64,000 nt of DNA, taken from Collybia mongolica. Lineage: Eukaryota; Basidiomycota; Agaricomycetes; Agaricales; Clitocybaceae. Location: positions 868,001 through 932,000 of the forward strand of contig JAAXNY010000013.1 in NCBI GenBank assembly GCA_013420905.1, written 5' to 3'. Both the position numbers and the translations under genes were made by a program. Below are positions 61,636 to 64,000 of this stretch, piece by piece (within the stretch, counting starts at the first letter, position 1; each line of letters starts with the position of its first letter). A model generated the notes under the pieces. It was not told where the DNA came from. It saw only the letters and a program-made list of their open reading frames with translations, and searched no databases.

Positions 61636-63096
61636 TGCCAGAGAAAGCGCCTATCTGGCTGACTCCGATAGACGAAAGAAAGAAGGGGGTCGAGAGAGAC
61701 GAAAGAGAGACACAAGCTTGAATGTTTGCAATCTGACGAGAGAGCTAATACTTATGGGATATCTGGTGGGCGCCAGGGCACATCCACGCGAAATCGAAGG
61801 GTTCTCTCCAGAATTCGAAGCACTTGTCATGCAAAGGGAGCAACGCCATTGCAATTTGCTCGTCCGGGCCTCGTGGCGGACAAGCTCATCCCCCAATCAA
61901 GAAAAAGTAGCCCACCATCATGGCCCCAACATTCACCTTAAATTTCTGTGTGATCCCATCCACCGCGTTCTGCATGGGTTTGCCCAGCTCGTATCAGTCC
62001 AAGCCGTCCCGCGGCACTTTCTGAGGGACGGCTTTAGTGAGCTCGGTTCGTACTCAGGGTCTGATGATGGGTCAGCTCACGCCTGGTCTAGGCCCATCTG
62101 GGTAATGTTAACGTTACATGGCATCGACTCATTCATTCTTAATTCAATCGTTGCACAGTGACTATTCACCCTTGACGCATCTACTATGTTTGATTGTCGA
62201 GGATGACCGTCGACCTCCCCCGGAAGAGCGGTTTCAATTCTCACCATCCTTTGCGCCGCTAAGGGGCGTCCAGTTCACACAGTCTTTGAAATTGCCCGAT
62301 ACCCAAGGCACTAACTGAACCAATGTTCGAACTGCTACTTCGTTTATCCCGGCGCCGAGATCAATGTTCCAGTAAAGTCGCAGGAGCCATTTACATTGTA
62401 TGTGCGATGATGGACACCATGATTGGACATTTTGACATGTAAAACAGAGCACTCAACAAGCTATTTATTAGAAGAGTGGTTGGCTTGCGATTTTGGGGCA
62501 AGTATTCAAGTCATAGCACTACTGCCAGTTGCGCTTGGTCAGTCAGTACGGGGAGCGCGGAATATCGGTCGTGTCCTTGGTATTTGCGAAAGGCGTTATC
62601 CGGAGAGATACATCCAACCGCGGTTGTCAGGCTTCTTGGTTTGTTCTCTTGATATTTTTACTCGATCTTTTTTTTATTTATATCCCGACGAGAACGGGGC
62701 TTTACCAGCCACTCCGCCTGAGCAAAATTTTCCCCGAAGCACTCTCAAAAGATATTGGCTCATAACCCTTCGGAGCCGGTGTTGGTTTAAATCAATGCCA
62801 GTCTGTCCGCCACCAGCATCGGAGAACCCGAGTCTCTCATTACTCTCAGGTTCAAACATGTCAAGGCATGATCTCATCAAAAATCGGGTCCGGCTCGGGT
62901 CACAGTCCTGGCTAGAACGGAAGCAGATGCTATTTCGATATTCGCCCTGCAAGGGCATTCACGAATACACGTTCAGGAGGAATTACAACATCGTGCGTCA
63001 ACAGCACGACTGGAACTGGTACCCACAGGAGAGCCTTTTGCCCAAACTCTTTTGGGAGGGTTTGTACTACGGTATGCCGTTAGCAAATAAGAGCTT
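61636..63096. other. Intergenic upstream of the P450
   Basis: About 1.5 kb. The longest frame (225 codons, + strand from 62423) begins at TTG, not ATG, and shows no domain. I do not call it. No other feature is seen. Confidence 0.35.
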
Positions 63097-64000
63097 CTAA
63101 CTGAAAGGAAAGCTCACCAAACACTTGAAAACGGCTAACCGCAGCTTCGTCAAGTCAGGAGTTATGGTCAATTCCGTCAATGCCCTCATCTCCGCATCGG
63201 ACAGTTTCATCTCGTGTTTTTCCTCAAACTTCTCCCTGGACAAGTCGAGATAAATATTCCCTATGGGCAACGGCGGGCATTCTTCTCGTACATTGAATAG
63301 CTCGCTCGAGAGAGACGGCTGACCAGGAATAGTATGGCCGTCACGCGTGTCTGGCGAGATAGAGCAGCCAACTTGCTTCCCACTTATCAAGCCCACGGAC
63401 GAGTCAGCGCCGAATGGGATGAGGTTCATTTTATCCTCGCCAGGGAGCAATATTGCGAGTGTCGCATATGGGTCAGCTGGATAGCCTGGCCGGTCCTGAA
63501 TGTATACCCCTGTTGCTAGGCGCGCGGGGGAGCCTATAATGCTCTGCGCCCAGAGGCGCACCTCGGAGTCGAGCGCCGCGAGGCCCTCGTTGAGGTATGC
63601 CACTTCCACTACGATCCCGGGAGATCCTTGGTGCTGCTGTGGGTAGCTGTGCGGCGGGAATGCTGCATATTCAGGACGAATTGCAATCATCGCGTCTGGT
63701 TGTTTCATTTTGGTCGTTGACGACGGGTCTGGGTGTTTCAGGGTGTATTTTCGAGCCGTCGTCTTTTCTCGAACGACTACCAGGTCAACAACCTCAAGGG
63801 GCGCAAACGATTTCAATGACGCACTGATAAGAGAACATCTTGAACTAATGCTTCCGCGACTTTATCTTCCAACGGCAGCTCCTTAACCGCTTTTTCTATT
63901 CGTGCGAAAAGCAACGCACGCAGGTCGTCTCCTAGGCAGCTATGCAGGGCGCTTGAGTCGCCCCAGAGGTTGATGATTCCTGTATCCAGGTCATGTTCCA
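63097..64000 (-). CDS. Uma2/PD-(D/E)XK-like protein, partial at window edge
   Basis: The main block reads LEVVDLVVVREKTTARKYTLKHPD, QPDAMIAIRPEYAAFPPHSYP, PGIVVEVAYLNEGLAALDSEVRLWAQS and GVYIQDRPGYPADPYATLAILLPG. PDA and the later VVEVAY fit the D...E-x-[IV] core of the Uma2 (DUF820) nuclease fold that is widespread in basidiomycetes as short proteins of unknown role. Upstream, to the window end, another frame codes EHDLDTGIINLWGDSSALH and EKAVKELPLEDKVAEALVQD, matching the N-terminal part of such proteins. The two frames do not join by a visible intron, so a frameshift or an unusual join is possible. The 5' end lies outside the window. The 3' end near 63,097 is followed by a donor-like GTGAGC, so the last residues are uncertain. 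Confidence 0.6.

Noticed and set aside
62423..63100. 225-codon open frame on the plus strand
   Set aside because: It begins at TTG rather than ATG and shows no recognisable domain or splice signals.

Overview
This is nuclear DNA of a filamentous basidiomycete. The genes carry many short introns (mostly 50-75 bp, GT...AG, including a 12-nt micro-exon and a 5-nt last exon). The gene content is fungal: a fused ARG5,6 arginine-biosynthesis polyprotein, calcineurin A, a Zn2Cys6 regulator, a DUF6534-type seven-helix protein, an MBOAT wax-synthase-like enzyme, F-box/LRR proteins and a fungal Uma2-like protein. Protein style and family mix fit Agaricomycetes, most likely Ceratobasidiaceae (Rhizoctonia/Ceratobasidium). 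That placement is inference from remembered family resemblance, not a search.

Layout. 0.8-13.2 kb is a compact housekeeping block: F-box/LRR protein (-), Ubc13-type E2 (-), a secreted alanine-rich protein (-), elongin C (+), calcineurin A (-) and mitochondrial ARG5,6 (-). 14.3-19 kb holds a Zn2Cys6 transcription factor (-) and a BEM46-like alpha/beta hydrolase (-), followed by about 2 kb without a convincing gene. 21.2-36.1 kb is accessory in character: a ten-cysteine secreted protein (+), a GPI-anchored GH16 glucanase-like protein (-), an MBOAT O-acyltransferase (+), a broken MFS transporter (+), a proline-rich disordered protein (+), an alpha/beta hydrolase ending in the peroxisomal signal SKL (-), a TauD-like dioxygenase whose third 5' splice site is lost (+), and an isoprenylcysteine methyltransferase (-). 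36.8-40.5 kb is a tandem duplication of a GDSL (CE16-like) esterase gene in which the first copy is dead and the second intact.

41.5-47.9 kb holds an F-box protein (+) and two three-finger C2H2 genes (- and +) flanking an ankyrin-repeat gene interrupted by one in-frame TAA. 48-64 kb holds a conserved unknown protein (-), a multi-helix membrane protein (-), a seven-cysteine secreted protein (+), a decayed MRH-domain membrane protein (-), a DUF6534 protein (-), an intact cytochrome P450 (-) and an Uma2-like protein running off the right edge (-).

How the genes relate. The left block serves ubiquitin signalling, calcium/calmodulin phosphatase signalling and arginine synthesis; these genes are neighbours but not a pathway. 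The accessory block mixes enzymes typical of secondary metabolism or secretion with several genes damaged by frameshift, nonsense or splice-site changes. The clearest message of the window is local gene decay next to an intact housekeeping core. I see no prokaryote-type mobile system, CRISPR array, rRNA, convincing tRNA or intact transposon.
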